Positions 27,244 through 36,985 are shown, counted from the first letter of the stretch. The stretch: DNA of 64,000 bases from Listeria fleischmannii subsp. fleischmannii LU2006-1 (GCF_000344175.1 NZ_ALWW01000004.1:35211-99210), one strand, 5' to 3'. Notes: a model not told the origin generated them from the letters alone. A program made the numbers and translations.

Positions 27244-29431
27244 ATGGGATGGTTAAAAGATTTTTTCTTTGGCGACTTTGAGGAATCAAAAGAAGAACCG
27301 ATACAAAAAGCGCCTGTGAAGGAACAGCCAAAAAAAACGGAACAAGTTAAATTAAGTAAGCAGACGGAGACAAAACGTCCAGAACGTAAATTAAACAAAG
27401 AACGTGCGGTTGTAACAAAAATGGTATATGAATACCCAAAAGGAAATTTTCGCTTTCCTGTCATACCAGATCGCGCGTTAAATAACGAGGAAGACTTACC
27501 ATATAAACCGGTGACTGAAACGAAAACTTTAGAGGTAAAGAAAGAAACAACTGTAAAGGAAAAATTTACACCTACAGAAGTGCCGTCGCCAGTATTTGCG
27601 TTTCACAAAAGACCAAATCATTTTGAATTTGACTTAGATCAAGCGCAATCAGAAGAGAAAAACTATGAGAGAATTTCTTTAATCACAGAAGAGGTTGAAG
27701 TAAAGGAAGAACCAAAAGAAACTTTTTCCAATCCTGTTATTTTAGAAAAAAAAAGAAGAACCAAAGCAAGTTGAAGAAACGCCAAAAGTCACGGAACAAA
27801 AGCAAGAAATTGAACCGAAAGAACGAGCGCTTAGAAAACAGAAGAAAGCTTCATCTTCGCATATTCCTTTCAATGTTATGATGGTCAACCAAGATCAGAA
27901 ACCGAAAGAGGAAGATAACAAACAAGAAGTGGATGCTTATCTTGCGCAAACAGAACAAGTTGTCACACAACCTACTCCTGTCGAAAAGGGGAGTGAGGAG
28001 CCATCATCTTATTACTACCCACCGGCGGCATTACTAAGTCCGCCTGTTCATTTAAATAAAGATGAAAGCTGGCTTGATTATCAGGAAGACTTGTTAAATG
28101 AAACACTTCAAAATTTTAATGTGGAGGCCCATGTGGTTAATCGTACGCAAGGACCATCTGTCACACGTTTTGAAGTGCAACCTGAAAAAGGTGTGAAAGT
28201 AAGTAAAATTACTAATTTAACAGATGATATTAAACTTAGTCTTGCAGCAAAAGATATCCGAATTGAAGCGCCTATTCCGGGTAAAAGTACAATAGGGATT
28301 GAAATTCCTAATCAATCGAGTAGACCAGTAATGCTTTCTGAGATTATGAATACGCCTGTCTTTAAAGATAATAAATCGCCACTTACGGCGGCATTGGGCC
28401 TTGATATTTCAGGGGCTCCAATTGTGACAGATTTACAAAAAATGCCACATGGACTAATTGCAGGTGCAACAGGTTCTGGTAAAAGTGTTTGCATTAATTC
28501 ACTTCTTGTCAGTTTACTTTATAAAGCGCGTCCAGATGAGCTGAAATTACTTTTAATTGATCCTAAAATGGTGGAATTAGCTCCCTATAATCGCATTCCC
28601 CACCTAGTTAGTCCTGTCATTACAGATGCAAAAGCAGCTACAGCAGCGCTTAAGTGGGCGGTGGAAGAAATGGAACGTCGCTATCAGCTATTTTCTCATG
28701 CTGGTGTGCGCAATATGGAACGTTATAATTCACTTTCAGAAGCAGAAGGGCATTCAGGAGAAAAGCTGCCTTATATTTTAATTATCATTGATGAATTAGC
28801 AGATTTAATGATGGTGGCACCAAATGATGTTGAAGAAGCAATAAGTCGAATTGCGCAAAAGGCTAGGGCGTGTGGAATACATATGATTGTGGCAACGCAG
28901 CGTCCTTCGGTTGATGTTATTACAGGGCTTATTAAAGCAAACATTCCAACACGTATTTCGTTTTCTGTTTCAAGTTCCATTGATTCTAGAACAATCTTAG
29001 ATGCGACAGGTGCAGAAAAATTACTTGGTAAAGGAGACATGCTTTTCCTACCAAGCGGGGTGAGTAAGCCAGTTCGTTTACAAGGTACATTTGTCAGTGA
29101 TGAAGAAATCGATGCTGTCGTCCAGCATGTACGTAATCAGGGCGACCCGAATTATTTGTTTGAAGAACAAGAACTTCTAGCTAAAGAAACAATGCGAGAA
29201 GAGGAGGATGAACTTTTTGATGAGGCCTGTGATTTTGTTATGAAGCAAAATGCCGCCTCGACTTCGCTTCTTCAAAGGCATTTTAGAATTGGCTATAATC
29301 GTGCCGCAAGACTTATGGAGACCTTAGAAAATTACAATATTGTCTCAGGAACAAACGGATCAAAACCGCGGGACGTAATTATTACACGAGAACAACTTGA
29401 AATTTTAAGAAATAAAGAAGCTGCAAACTAG
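27244..29431 (+). pseudogene. sftA: DNA translocase SftA (YtpT), FtsK/SpoIIIE family, frameshifted
   Basis: The gene starts at ATG 27244 behind AGGGTGA and encodes a soluble FtsK-type ATPase of about 729 residues that helps clear DNA from the division septum. The N-terminal part is acidic, lysine/glutamate-rich and disordered. After the break come the alpha/beta domain, Walker A GATGSGKSVCINSLL, Walker B LIIIDELADLMM, the ATQRPSVDVITG motif and the C-terminal gamma winged helix (FRIGYNRAARLMETLE). The frame breaks at an A9 run (27746-27754); eight A would give EKKEEPKQVEETP. Transcriptional slippage on A9 could partly rescue it. Confidence 0.88.
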
Positions 29432-29547
29432 TGCTAAACTCACATAAATCGTTGATGATTTATCACATTAAGCGTTTTCTTTCATGAATTCCTATGTCTT
29501 TTTCCGTGATTTAAAAAGAATCGTTTTTCTATTGATGGGATAAATGC

Positions 29548-29553
29548 TATAAT
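29548..29553 (+). promoter_or_regulatory. Extended -10 promoter element upstream of murC
   Basis: ATGCTATAAT (TATAAT at 29548-29553) with an upstream T-rich -35 region. Downstream, an AAGAAGATGTCTA / TAGACACCCTCTT hairpin (29617-29655, two mismatches) lies in the leader without a T run, so it is not a standard terminator. Confidence 0.45.
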
Positions 29554-29679
29554 ATAACGAGTGAACGAGAGCATATAGGACTTAAACATTAAACACTATT
29601 TGTAAAAAAGTTAAGTAAGAAGATGTCTAGAATTTTTTTAGACACCCTCTTCAAGTTGAAAATACGGGGGTTCGAAACA

Positions 29680-31026
29680 ATGACAACTTATCATTTTGTT
29701 GGGATTAAAGGTGCTGGAATGAGTGCGTTAGCTCAAATTTTATATGATAAAGGATTCAAAGTGCAGGGAAGCGATGTTGAAAAATACTTTTTCACACAAA
29801 AAGTTTTAGAGGAAAAAGAAATTCCAATTTTCCCATTTAGTGCGAATAATATTCATGAAGGATTAACGATTATTGCAGGAAATGCATTTCCAGATACACA
29901 TGAAGAAATTGCAAAAGCATTAGAAATGGATTTACCTGTCATTCGCTATCATAAGTTTTTAGGACAGTTATTAGAAGGTTATTCAAGTATTGCAGTTACT
30001 GGATCGCATGGTAAAACATCGACAACCGGCTTGCTTTCGCATGTGCTAGAGTCTATTAAACCGACTTCTTATTTAATCGGGGATGGTACTGGGAAAGGGA
30101 ATAAACAAGCGGAATACTTTGCACTAGAAGCCTGTGAATATCAACGTCATTTTCTTGCATATAAACCTACATATGCCATTATGACAAATATTGATTGGGA
30201 TCATCCAGATTATTTTAAAAGTGTGGATGATGTGTTTAATGCGTTTGAAAACTTTGGGAAACAAGTGAAAAAAGCCGTATTCGCTCTTGGTGATGATGTC
30301 CAATTGCGTCGTTTAGAAGATTCATTAACGATACCTGTAATTTATTTCGGTTTTGGTGCGGAAAATGAATATATCGCTAAAAATGTTATTAAAAAGACAA
30401 CTGGAACTATTTTCGATGTTTATCACCGCGAGGAATTTTTAGGAAACTTTGAAATTCCGACTTATGGCGATCATAATGTCTTAAATGCACTCAGTGTCAT
30501 ATCACTTGCCGATTATGACGCTCTAAGCATGGAAGAAGTGAAGAAAGAATTACTTACTTTTGAAGGCGTGAAAAGACGTTTTAGTATTACTGAAAAAGAT
30601 CATCAAATTTTAGTGGATGATTACGCTCACCATCCGTCTGAAATTCGTGCCACCGTGAACGCGGCACGACAAAAATATCCAGATAAAAAAGTGATCGCGG
30701 TTTTTCAACCCCATACTTTTACAAGAACAAAAGCATTTTTGCAGGGCTTTGCAGATAGCTTAAACTTAGCAGATGAAGTCTATCTTTGTGATATATTTGG
30801 TTCAGCGCGCGAAAAAACCGGGAATTTAACGATTTATGACTTGGCGAAGAAAACAAAGGGTCAACATGTCATTAAAGAAGATCATACAGATGCTTTACTT
30901 GCTTATGATGATGCAGTTATTCTTTTCATGGGTGCCGGGGATGTGCAAAAATTTCAAGCAGCTTATGAAAAAGTGCTAGATGCACATTCAAAAACCCCAA
31001 ATCTTAGCGAAAAAGCAGCTTTCTAA
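29680..31026 (+). CDS. murC: UDP-N-acetylmuramate--L-alanine ligase (MurC)
   Basis: MurC adds L-alanine to UDP-N-acetylmuramic acid, the first step of the peptidoglycan stem peptide. The 448-residue protein shows an N-terminal Rossmann [11 protein letters not shown], the ATP-binding GSHGKTSTT loop, ACEYQRHF, the central DYAHHPSEI and a C-terminal domain with PHTFTRT. The start is the ATG at 29680 behind ACGGGGG; an upstream in-frame ATG would add 19 residues absent from the family. Element copy A follows the gene and separates its terminator hairpin from the T tract. Confidence 0.95.
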   Translation: MTTYHFVGIKGAGMSALAQILYDKGFKVQGSDVEKYFFTQKVLEEKEIPIFPFSANNIHEGLTIIAGNAFPDTHEEIAKALEMDLPVIRYHKFLGQLLEGYSSIAVTGSHGKTSTTGLLSHVLESIKPTSYLIGDGTGKGNKQAEYFALEACEYQRHFLAYKPTYAIMTNIDWDHPDYFKSVDDVFNAFENFGKQVKKAVFALGDDVQLRRLEDSLTIPVIYFGFGAENEYIAKNVIKKTTGTIFDVYHREEFLGNFEIPTYGDHNVLNALSVISLADYDALSMEEVKKELLTFEGVKRRFSITEKDHQILVDDYAHHPSEIRATVNAARQKYPDKKVIAVFQPHTFTRTKAFLQGFADSLNLADEVYLCDIFGSAREKTGNLTIYDLAKKTKGQHVIKEDHTDALLAYDDAVILFMGAGDVQKFQAAYEKVLDAHSKTPNLSEKAAF

Positions 31027-31037
31027 TTTAAAATATA

Positions 31038-31066
31038 AAGGTCGATACAGATTTTGTATCGACCTT
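31038..31066 (+). terminator. murC terminator hairpin, proximal copy (lacks its T tract)
   Basis: AAGGTCGATACA pairs with TGTATCGACCTT around GATTT. Instead of a U-tract it is followed at once by the 174-bp element, so it probably no longer terminates well. The 27 bp from 31040 to 31066 are repeated exactly at 31241-31267. Confidence 0.85.
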
Positions 31067-31240
31067 GCTTGTAGAAAAATTCAAAGTTTACGCGAAACAA
31101 AACGGCGCACGCCAAAATCAGGCTGCTGAAAAATGGTGAGATTCTAGGCAGAGTCTCTGTTCCGGAGCGGAGCGTACTTGAGTACGTGAGCACCGGAACA
31201 GAGGCTCTAACAACGAAGATTGCCGTTTGTCAGCAGTCTG
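31067..31240 (+). repeat. 174-bp terminator-associated palindromic element, copy A
   Basis: The copy begins CTTGTAGAAAAA and ends CAGCAGTCTG. After about 50 bp of unpaired sequence comes a long palindrome whose outer arms are CTGCTGAAAAATGG and CCGTTTGTCAGCAG, with inner arms CTCTGTTCCGG / CCGGAACAGAG and a core CGTACTTGAGTACG at 31173-31186. Copies B and C are the same length. No ORF of useful size is present, and the ends are not inverted repeats of each other. It fills most of the 303-bp gap between murC and the peroxiredoxin gene. Confidence 0.9.
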
Positions 31241-31270
31241 GGTCGATACAGATTTTGTATCGACCTTTTC
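31241..31270 (+). terminator. murC terminator hairpin, distal copy (with T tract)
   Basis: This is an exact 27-bp repeat of the proximal hairpin, now followed by TTTTCTTT. It is probably the functional terminator for a murC transcript carrying the element in its 3' UTR. Confidence 0.85.
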
Positions 31271-31329
31271 TTTACAGTTTTTCTTGCCTATATTAAAATT
31301 GATGTATGGAATGATTTTAAGGAAGGAAG

Positions 31330-31857
31330 ATGGAATTGACGACACGATTAGTTGGCAATAAGGCACCTAGTTTTTTTGAACAAGCAGTCATGCCAGATGG
31401 CTCCATTCAAAAAGTAGCACTTTCCGATTTTATAACAGCAAATAAATGGCTTGTCCTATTTTTCTATCCAAAAGATTTTACATTTATTTGTCCTGCTGAA
31501 ATTATGGCACTCTCGGCGCGAATGAAAGAGTTTACGCATCTAGAAACTGAAATAGTAGGTATTTCATCAGATAACGTCCATACCCATTTAGAATGGACGC
31601 AAACGCCAGTCGCAAAAGGTGGAATTGGAAAATTAAACTATCCGCTTCTTGAGGATACTTCTCATAGTGTTGCCAAAAATTATGGTGTTTTTGTAGAAAA
31701 GGAAAGTGAAACGTTACGAGGCCTTTTTATCATAAATCCTGAAGGCGAAGTAGTTTATGAAACCATTCATTTAAATATCGTGTCACGCGAGGTAGATGAA
31801 ATCTTACGTGTATTAACAGCCTTACAAACTGGCGGATTATGCGAGATAGAATGGTAA
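31330..31857 (+). CDS. 2-Cys peroxiredoxin (AhpC/TSA family)
   Basis: The 175-residue protein reduces peroxides through a peroxidatic cysteine at about residue 54 in FYPKDFTFICPAE. A second cysteine, four residues from the C-terminus (GGLCEIEW), is placed like a resolving cysteine. Listeria has a counterpart at the same place after murC. The start could be this ATG or the TTG at 31336, since GGAAGG lies very close to the ATG. It converges with the aminopeptidase gene across a strong shared terminator. Confidence 0.9.
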   Translation: MELTTRLVGNKAPSFFEQAVMPDGSIQKVALSDFITANKWLVLFFYPKDFTFICPAEIMALSARMKEFTHLETEIVGISSDNVHTHLEWTQTPVAKGGIGKLNYPLLEDTSHSVAKNYGVFVEKESETLRGLFIINPEGEVVYETIHLNIVSREVDEILRVLTALQTGGLCEIEW

Positions 31858-31890
31858 AAAGGAGGAGAATCTTGTGATTCTCCTCCTTTT
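31856..31890. terminator. Bidirectional terminator
   Basis: AAAAGGAGGAGAAT pairs perfectly with ATTCTCCTCCTTTT around CTTGTG, serving the convergent peroxiredoxin and aminopeptidase genes. Confidence 0.9.
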
Positions 31891-31894
31891 CTCG

Positions 31895-33007
31895 TTATCT
31901 TAAATTTTTAGGATTTAGAATTTCAAGTTCGGGTAAAACAAACAAGCCATCTTTTCGAATTAGAACATCATCAAAATAAATTTCCCCACCACCATACTCA
32001 GGACGTTGGATATTGACTAAATCCCAGTGAATATTAGATTTATTACCATTATAGGCCTCATCATAGCACTGACCAGGGGTGAAGTGGAAGCTTCCTTCAA
32101 TTTTTTCATCAAACAAGATATCGCCCATAGGTTCGTGGATAAAAGGATTGACCCCAATTGCAAATTCTCCAATATAACGCGCACCTTCATCTGTGTCTAA
32201 AATTTCATTCAAGCGTAACGTATCATTTGATGTCGCTTCAACAATTTGACCATCTTTAAATGTAAAAGATACATTTTCAAAAACAAAACCTTGATAAGGA
32301 CTTGGTGTATTATAAGTTAAAGTACCTTGTACAGAATCGCGGATAGGTGCCGTATAAACTTCCCCATCAGGAATATTTAGTTCACCAGCGCACTTTATCG
32401 CAGGGATGTTTTGAATGGAGAATGATAAATCTGTTCCTGGTCCAACTAAACGAACTTTATCCGTTTTATTCATTAAATCAACTAAATTGTCCATAGCCAG
32501 ACTCATTTTTTCATAGTCTAACGTGCAAACATCAAAATAGAAGTTTTCAAAGCCCTCTGTACTCATACCAGAAAGTTGTGCCATAGAGGAGGTTGGATAG
32601 CGTAAAACAACCCATTTTGTTTGTTTAACTCGAATATTTGTATGCATTTTTCCAATTGTGCCACCAGAAATTTGCATTTTTCTAGAAGGAACATCGGCTA
32701 GTTCATTAATATTATCGCCAGAACGAAGGCCGATATACGCATCCATTTCTTTCATAACAGCGCCCTCAAACGAAGCCATAAGGTCGTACTGTTCTTGACT
32801 TGCACCAAGCAACAAAGCACGATCGATTTTAGGCTCCTTAATGGAAACAAAAGGTAGTCCAGAGACATTATAAGCTTCCTTAACAAGTGCTTCTACCAGT
32901 TCCGTTTGGAGACCAAAATTTTCAATGAGAACCTTTTCTCCTTTTTTTAGTTTAACGGAATGATGAATTAAGTTATATGCAAGTTTTTCAATACGTGGAT
33001 CCTTCAT
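31895..33007 (-). CDS. ampS: M29-family (thermophilic-type) metal aminopeptidase
   Basis: This 370-residue cytoplasmic aminopeptidase of the M29 family has a co-catalytic metal site in the C-terminal half. Diagnostic regions include LNIPDGEVYTAPIRDSVQGTL, IGEFAIGVNPFIHEP, and the closing SNIHWDLVNI with metal histidine and aspartate. Length is a little short of 410, but relatives of 370 residues are usual in Listeria and Bacillus. The ATG follows AGGGAGG. It is divergent from ytxG. Confidence 0.92.
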   Translation of the reverse strand: MKDPRIEKLAYNLIHHSVKLKKGEKVLIENFGLQTELVEALVKEAYNVSGLPFVSIKEPKIDRALLLGASQEQYDLMASFEGAVMKEMDAYIGLRSGDNINELADVPSRKMQISGGTIGKMHTNIRVKQTKWVVLRYPTSSMAQLSGMSTEGFENFYFDVCTLDYEKMSLAMDNLVDLMNKTDKVRLVGPGTDLSFSIQNIPAIKCAGELNIPDGEVYTAPIRDSVQGTLTYNTPSPYQGFVFENVSFTFKDGQIVEATSNDTLRLNEILDTDEGARYIGEFAIGVNPFIHEPMGDILFDEKIEGSFHFTPGQCYDEAYNGNKSNIHWDLVNIQRPEYGGGEIYFDDVLIRKDGLFVLPELEILNPKNLR

Positions 33008-33149
33008 TTATATTTCCTCCCTTAATGTTTTTCTTTTCCATTTTACCTGAAAAATGGTAGAATGTGAACGTATAAAAATTCATTTTATTTTATTTTTTAC
33101 TGTGAAATTGCTAAAATAGATGTATTAAAACGATACCTATACGTTTTAA

Positions 33150-33175
33150 GTTTTACATAATAAAGGATAGGGTAG
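33150..33175 (+). promoter_or_regulatory. Sigma-B type promoter of ytxGH
   Basis: GTTTTA (33150-33155) and GGGTAG (33170-33175) are 14 bp apart, close to the sigma-B consensus GTTTAA-N14-GGGTAT. The L. monocytogenes counterparts (lmo1602-lmo1601) are known general stress genes, which supports the call. Confidence 0.65.
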
Positions 33176-33201
33176 AATGAAGAATATGGAGGTGTGGGTA
33201 C

Positions 33202-33645
33202 ATGATTGTTATTCTATACATTGCAGCACTTATTGCAGCAATTGGGTTGTTTGTTATTGCTATCTACTTAAGTAAAACACTAAAATCAACATCTAAAACG
33301 CTTGATGAAGTGGCAAGCACAGTAGATAAAATGGCAACCGAACTACAAGGAATATCAGGAGAAACACAAAAGTTACTTGATAAAACAAATGACTTGCTTG
33401 AAGATGTGAATGGAAAAGTTGCTAAAGTTGATCCAGTTTTTGACGCAATTGGTGATGTTGGAACATCTCTACTTGGATTAAGTCAATCCGTTCGTGAACT
33501 GGCTACACTTGCGACAAATAAGGTTTCAGCAAATGATAAAAAAATTGCTCAAGCAGTTTCATTTAGTCACTCAATTTTAGCTTTTAAAGATAAATTGAAA
33601 GCAAGTAAAGCAGCCAAAGAAGCTGCTAAAGAATCAATTCAATAA
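33202..33645 (+). CDS. ytxG: YtxG-like general stress protein (DUF948)
   Basis: A 147-residue protein with one N-terminal membrane helix (about residues 2-22), then heptad-like repeats (STSKTLDEVASTVDKMATEL) typical of DUF948. The ATG follows GGAGGTG. It is co-transcribed with ytxH, whose ribosome site directly follows its stop. Its exact role is unknown. In Bacillus the family is induced in general stress. Confidence 0.85.
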   Translation: MIVILYIAALIAAIGLFVIAIYLSKTLKSTSKTLDEVASTVDKMATELQGISGETQKLLDKTNDLLEDVNGKVAKVDPVFDAIGDVGTSLLGLSQSVRELATLATNKVSANDKKIAQAVSFSHSILAFKDKLKASKAAKEAAKESIQ

Positions 33646-33660
33646 TTGGAGGGAAAAAAG

Positions 33661-34167
33661 ATGGCGGATAAAAATGGATTAAATGTAAAAGATTTTCTAA
33701 TTGGTGGTTTAATCGGTGGTATTATCGGTTCAGTAACTGCTTTACTTTTAGCTCCAAAATCAGGTAAAGAGTTACGTAGCGATTTAAATGATCAAGTAGA
33801 TGTATTAAAAGAAAAAGGTAACGAATGGAAAGATGTTGCCTATGAAAAAGGAATCGAAATTGGCGGTGTGGCTAAAGAAAAAACAAGTCAATTAAAAGAT
33901 ACGGCTGGTGGATTTGTGGATGTAGTAAAAGATAAATCACAACAGTTGGCTGATACGGTTTCCAAACAAGGTAAAAATGTAAAAGATGTTGTTCTTAAAA
34001 ATAAAGAAGAAAATCTGGAAGCAACAGAAGAAGCAGTAAAAAATGTAAAAGAAGAAGTGGAGCATGCTTCTAAAGATGTTCAAAAAGCAGCCGATAAAGC
34101 AAAAACTGATGCAAAGAAAACTGTAGAAGCTGGTAAAGTGGAAGCAGAAAAAATTGCTAAAAAATAA
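33661..34167 (+). CDS. ytxH: YtxH-like general stress protein
   Basis: The 168-residue protein has the YtxH signature: a short soluble start, then a glycine-zipper membrane segment (FLIGGLIGGIIGSVTALLLAPKSGKELR), followed by a long Lys/Glu/Ala-rich helical tail of LEA-like composition (KDVVKDKSQQLADTVSKQ). The ATG at 33661 follows GGAGGGAA. It shares the sigma-B type promoter of ytxG, 15 bp upstream, and is closed by its own terminator. Confidence 0.87.
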   Translation: MADKNGLNVKDFLIGGLIGGIIGSVTALLLAPKSGKELRSDLNDQVDVLKEKGNEWKDVAYEKGIEIGGVAKEKTSQLKDTAGGFVDVVKDKSQQLADTVSKQGKNVKDVVLKNKEENLEATEEAVKNVKEEVEHASKDVQKAADKAKTDAKKTVEAGKVEAEKIAKK

Positions 34168-34175
34168 TCATCCTA

Positions 34176-34213
34176 AAAAACATTGTGTTTTAAAATAAAC
34201 GCAATGTTTTTTT
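34176..34213 (+). terminator. Intrinsic terminator after ytxH
   Basis: AAAACATTGTGTTT pairs with AAACGCAATGTTTT (one G-U) and is followed by a T run. Confidence 0.8.
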
Positions 34214-34301
34214 ATGGTTGCTAAATTTCCATAAGCATGATAATATTACATTTATAACTTAAATGCTTTATCACTTAAAAGCGATTAAGTGTAAAAGGGT
34301 G

Positions 34302-34330
34302 ATGACAAACGAAGCGTTATCCTCTATAAT
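34302..34330 (+). promoter_or_regulatory. Promoter of aroA
   Basis: ATGACA (34302-34307) and TATAAT (34325-34330) are separated by 17 bp, 45 bp upstream of the aroA ATG. Confidence 0.7.
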
Positions 34331-34375
34331 GAATGGTAATCTTTATCGTTTTGATAGCAGAAGGGTGGAAATCTA

Positions 34376-35461
34376 ATGGTGAACAAGGACTTAGATGCAT
34401 TACGTCATCAAGTGGACGAACTAAATCTAGAATTGCTAAATGTGATAAACAAACGCGCCAATTTAGTTCAAGAAATTGGTAAAATTAAAGGAGTACAAGG
34501 TTCGTTGCGATTTGATCCTCTTCGCGAAAGAGAAATGTTAAATCAAATTGTAAGTCAAAATAATGGGCCGTTTGAAGACTCAACGATTGAACATTTGTTC
34601 AAAGAAATCTTCAAAGCTGGACTTGAACTTCAAGAAGAAGATCATTCTAAAGCGCTTCTTGTATCGCGTAAAAATAAAAAAGAAGATACCATTGTGAATG
34701 TTAATGGCCTTCCAATTGGTAACGGTGAACCTGTTTTTGTATTTGGCCCGTGTTCGGTGGAATCTTATGATCAAGTAGCGGCAGTAGCTGCTTCTATCCG
34801 AGATAAAGGTCTGAAATTAATTCGCGGTGGCGCGTTTAAACCACGTACAAGCCCGTATGATTTCCAAGGTTTAGGTGTAGAAGGCTTGCAAATTTTAAAA
34901 CGAATTTCTGATGAATATGGTTTAGGTGTAATCAGTGAAATTGTAACACCAGCTGATATTGAAACAGCACTTGATTATGTTGATGTTATTCAAATTGGTG
35001 CGCGTAACATGCAAAATTTTGAGTTATTAAAAGAAGCCGGGCGTGTAAATAAACCAATACTCTTAAAACGCGGTTTATCTGCGACCATTGAAGAATTTAT
35101 TGGGGCAGCTGAATACATCATGTCACAAGGAAATGGTCAAATTATTTTATGCGAACGTGGAATTAGAACGTATGAGAAGGCAACACGAAATACGTTAGAC
35201 ATTTCTGCTGTTCCGATTTTAAAGAAAGAGACGCACTTGCCTGTTATGGTTGATGTGACTCACTCTACTGGGCGAAAAGATTTGTTACTCCCATGTGCGA
35301 AGGCGGCGCTTGCGATTGAAGCAGACGGAGTTATGGCGGAGGTTCATCCGGATCCAGCGGTTGCACTTTCTGATTCAGCTCAACAAATGAATATTCCTGA
35401 ATTTGATAAATTCTGGGAAGAAATTTTATCGTCTAAATTAATGGCACATCGCGTCAAATAA
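34376..35461 (+). CDS. aroA: Bifunctional chorismate mutase / DAHP synthase (AroA of Bacilli)
   Basis: This enzyme makes DAHP from PEP and erythrose-4-phosphate, the entry of the shikimate pathway. An AroQ-type chorismate mutase domain (about residues 5-85, starting [34 protein letters not shown] in outline) acts as a feedback sensor. The DAHP synthase domain shows [23 protein letters not shown] and HSTGRKDL. Length (361) matches the Bacillus AroA type. It feeds the same chorismate used by trpE at the start of the window. The next gene is ccpA. Confidence 0.95.
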   Translation: MVNKDLDALRHQVDELNLELLNVINKRANLVQEIGKIKGVQGSLRFDPLREREMLNQIVSQNNGPFEDSTIEHLFKEIFKAGLELQEEDHSKALLVSRKNKKEDTIVNVNGLPIGNGEPVFVFGPCSVESYDQVAAVAASIRDKGLKLIRGGAFKPRTSPYDFQGLGVEGLQILKRISDEYGLGVISEIVTPADIETALDYVDVIQIGARNMQNFELLKEAGRVNKPILLKRGLSATIEEFIGAAEYIMSQGNGQIILCERGIRTYEKATRNTLDISAVPILKKETHLPVMVDVTHSTGRKDLLLPCAKAALAIEADGVMAEVHPDPAVALSDSAQQMNIPEFDKFWEEILSSKLMAHRVK

Positions 35462-35468
35462 AAATTGG

Positions 35469-35501
35469 CTTTCTAATGGTTTCATTAGGAAGCTTTTTTT
35501 G
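35469..35501 (+). terminator. Intrinsic terminator after aroA
   Basis: GCTTTCTAATG pairs with CATTAGGAAGC (one G-U) and is followed by T7. Confidence 0.85.
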
Positions 35502-35600
35502 TTTGAAAAAAGTAAGCCTTTTCATGCTTAAATCACTATATTTTATATTATTTGATGCTTTTTTAATATGAAAATTAATGAAAAACAGAAGCGAAAACAA

Positions 35601-35629
35601 TTGCATAACACAAATGAATACTGTATGAT
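35601..35629 (+). promoter_or_regulatory. Promoter of ccpA
   Basis: TTGCAT (35601-35606) and TATGAT (35624-35629) are separated by 17 bp. Confidence 0.75.
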
Positions 35630-35645
35630 TAAGTGAAGGTAACAA

Positions 35646-35659
35646 TGTTTACGTTTACA
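35646..35659 (+). promoter_or_regulatory. cre site in the ccpA leader (candidate autoregulation)
   Basis: The complement reads TGTAAACGTAAACA, matching 13 of 14 positions of the CcpA-binding consensus TGWAANCGNTNWCA. It lies about 10 bp after the predicted start, where binding would act as a roadblock. Confidence 0.55.
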
Positions 35660-35707
35660 TTGGAAGCAACTTGCTTCTTTAAATATTTTTTTGGAGTGTG
35701 AATAAAG

Positions 35708-36705
35708 ATGAATGTGACCATTTATGATGTTGCACGTGAAGCGAATGTATCAATGGCAACTGTATCACGTGTCGTGAACGGAAATCCGAATGTTAAACCA
35801 GTAACTAGAAAAAAAGTATTAGATGTGATTAATCAACTTGGTTATCGTCCAAATGCTGTAGCACGAGGACTTGCAAGTAAGAGAACTACCACTGTTGGGG
35901 TCATTATCCTGATATTTCAAACGTATTTTATGCAGAGTTAGCACGCGGGATTGAAGATATTGCGACGATGTATAAATATAATATTATTTTAAGCAGTTCA
36001 GATGAAAATGAAGATAAAGAACTTCAAGTTCTAAACACTTTATTAGGAAAACAAGTGGACGGAATCATTTATATGGGTGAAAAAATCACCGCTCAATTAC
36101 AAGAGGAATTTGATCGCTCACCTGCACCTGTAGTACTAGCTGGAGCCGTCGATATGGAACAGAAACTTGCTTCAGTGAATATCGATTACCGAGAAGCTAC
36201 AAAATCGGCAGTGGCGCGTTTTATCGCTAATGGCCATAAACAAATTGCATTTATCACAGGCTCGTTAGAAGAACCTGTTAATCGTGAATTTAAATTAGAA
36301 GGCTATAAAGATGCTCTTAAAGAAGCAGGGATTTCATATGATGAAACCTATGTCATTGAAGCAGATTATAACTATAATGCCGGCGTAAAAGCTTGGGAAG
36401 AGCTTTCTGGATTAAAATCTAGACCAAATGCTGCTATCGTGACCGATGACGAACTTGCTATTGGCGTTTTAAATGCCGCACTAGACGCTAATGTAAGTGT
36501 TCCTGAGGAATTAGAAGTGATGACAAGCAATAATACTAAATTAACTCTTATGGCGCGTCCGCAACTTTCTACAATCGTTCAACCGCTTTATGATATTGGA
36601 GCTGTTGCGATGCGTTTGTTAACTAAGTTAATGACAAATGAAGATGTAGAAGAGAAGACAGTTGTTTTACCACATAGTGAAAAATTACGCGGAACGACAA
36701 AATAA
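35708..36705 (+). pseudogene. ccpA: Catabolite control protein A (CcpA), frameshifted
   Basis: CcpA is the LacI-family master regulator of carbon catabolite control. The N-terminal HTH ([24 protein letters not shown]) and hinge ([20 protein letters not shown]) are intact, but the frame shifts at 35908-35909. Adding one C (CCC for CC) restores [14 protein letters not shown] and the periplasmic-binding-like core to the end, 332 residues, with the Ser46-P-HPr binding region. A real null mutation would strongly disturb carbon regulation, so I favour a base-call or assembly error; this is inference. Confidence 0.88.
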
Positions 36706-36713
36706 ATTAGTTC

Positions 36714-36743
36714 TTGACGGACGAATTTAGATTGTGGTATAAC
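36714..36743 (+). promoter_or_regulatory. Promoter of the tyrS T-box leader
   Basis: TTGACG (36714-36719) and TATAAC (36738-36743) are separated by 18 bp, giving a start near 36750. Confidence 0.7.
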
Positions 36744-36754
36744 TGAAACTATAA

Positions 36755-36985
36755 TTAAATGATGTAAATGACAATGAATGGACGAAGTAATTCTTTATCC
36801 CTGTTTAAAAGAGAACCAGTGGGTGGTGGAAACTGGTACAAATAAAGAATGAATTACATCCTGGAGTCACGCTGCGCTGGATAATAGTGCGGCCGGTTAA
36901 AACCGTTAACGAATGAAGAACAAAAGTTGGGTGGTACCACGTTAATACGTCCCTTCGCTATTTTTAGCGGAGGGCTTTTTTATTG
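36755..36985 (+). promoter_or_regulatory. T-box riboswitch (tRNA-Tyr sensing) of tyrS
   Basis: The leader carries the specifier TAC at 36855-36857 (context GAATTACATC), the T-box core GTTGGGTGGTACCACG around 36926-36941 with variable base T to pair with an A discriminator, and a terminator CCCTTCGCT / AGCGGAGGG with a T run at 36950-36983. Together these indicate control by uncharged tRNA-Tyr. Confidence 0.88.

Noticed and set aside
27746..27754. Programmed -1 frameshifting in sftA, and likewise in pepA
   Set aside because: Both breaks need one base to be skipped (+1), not a -1 slip, to restore the frame, so ordinary slippery-site frameshifting does not rescue them.
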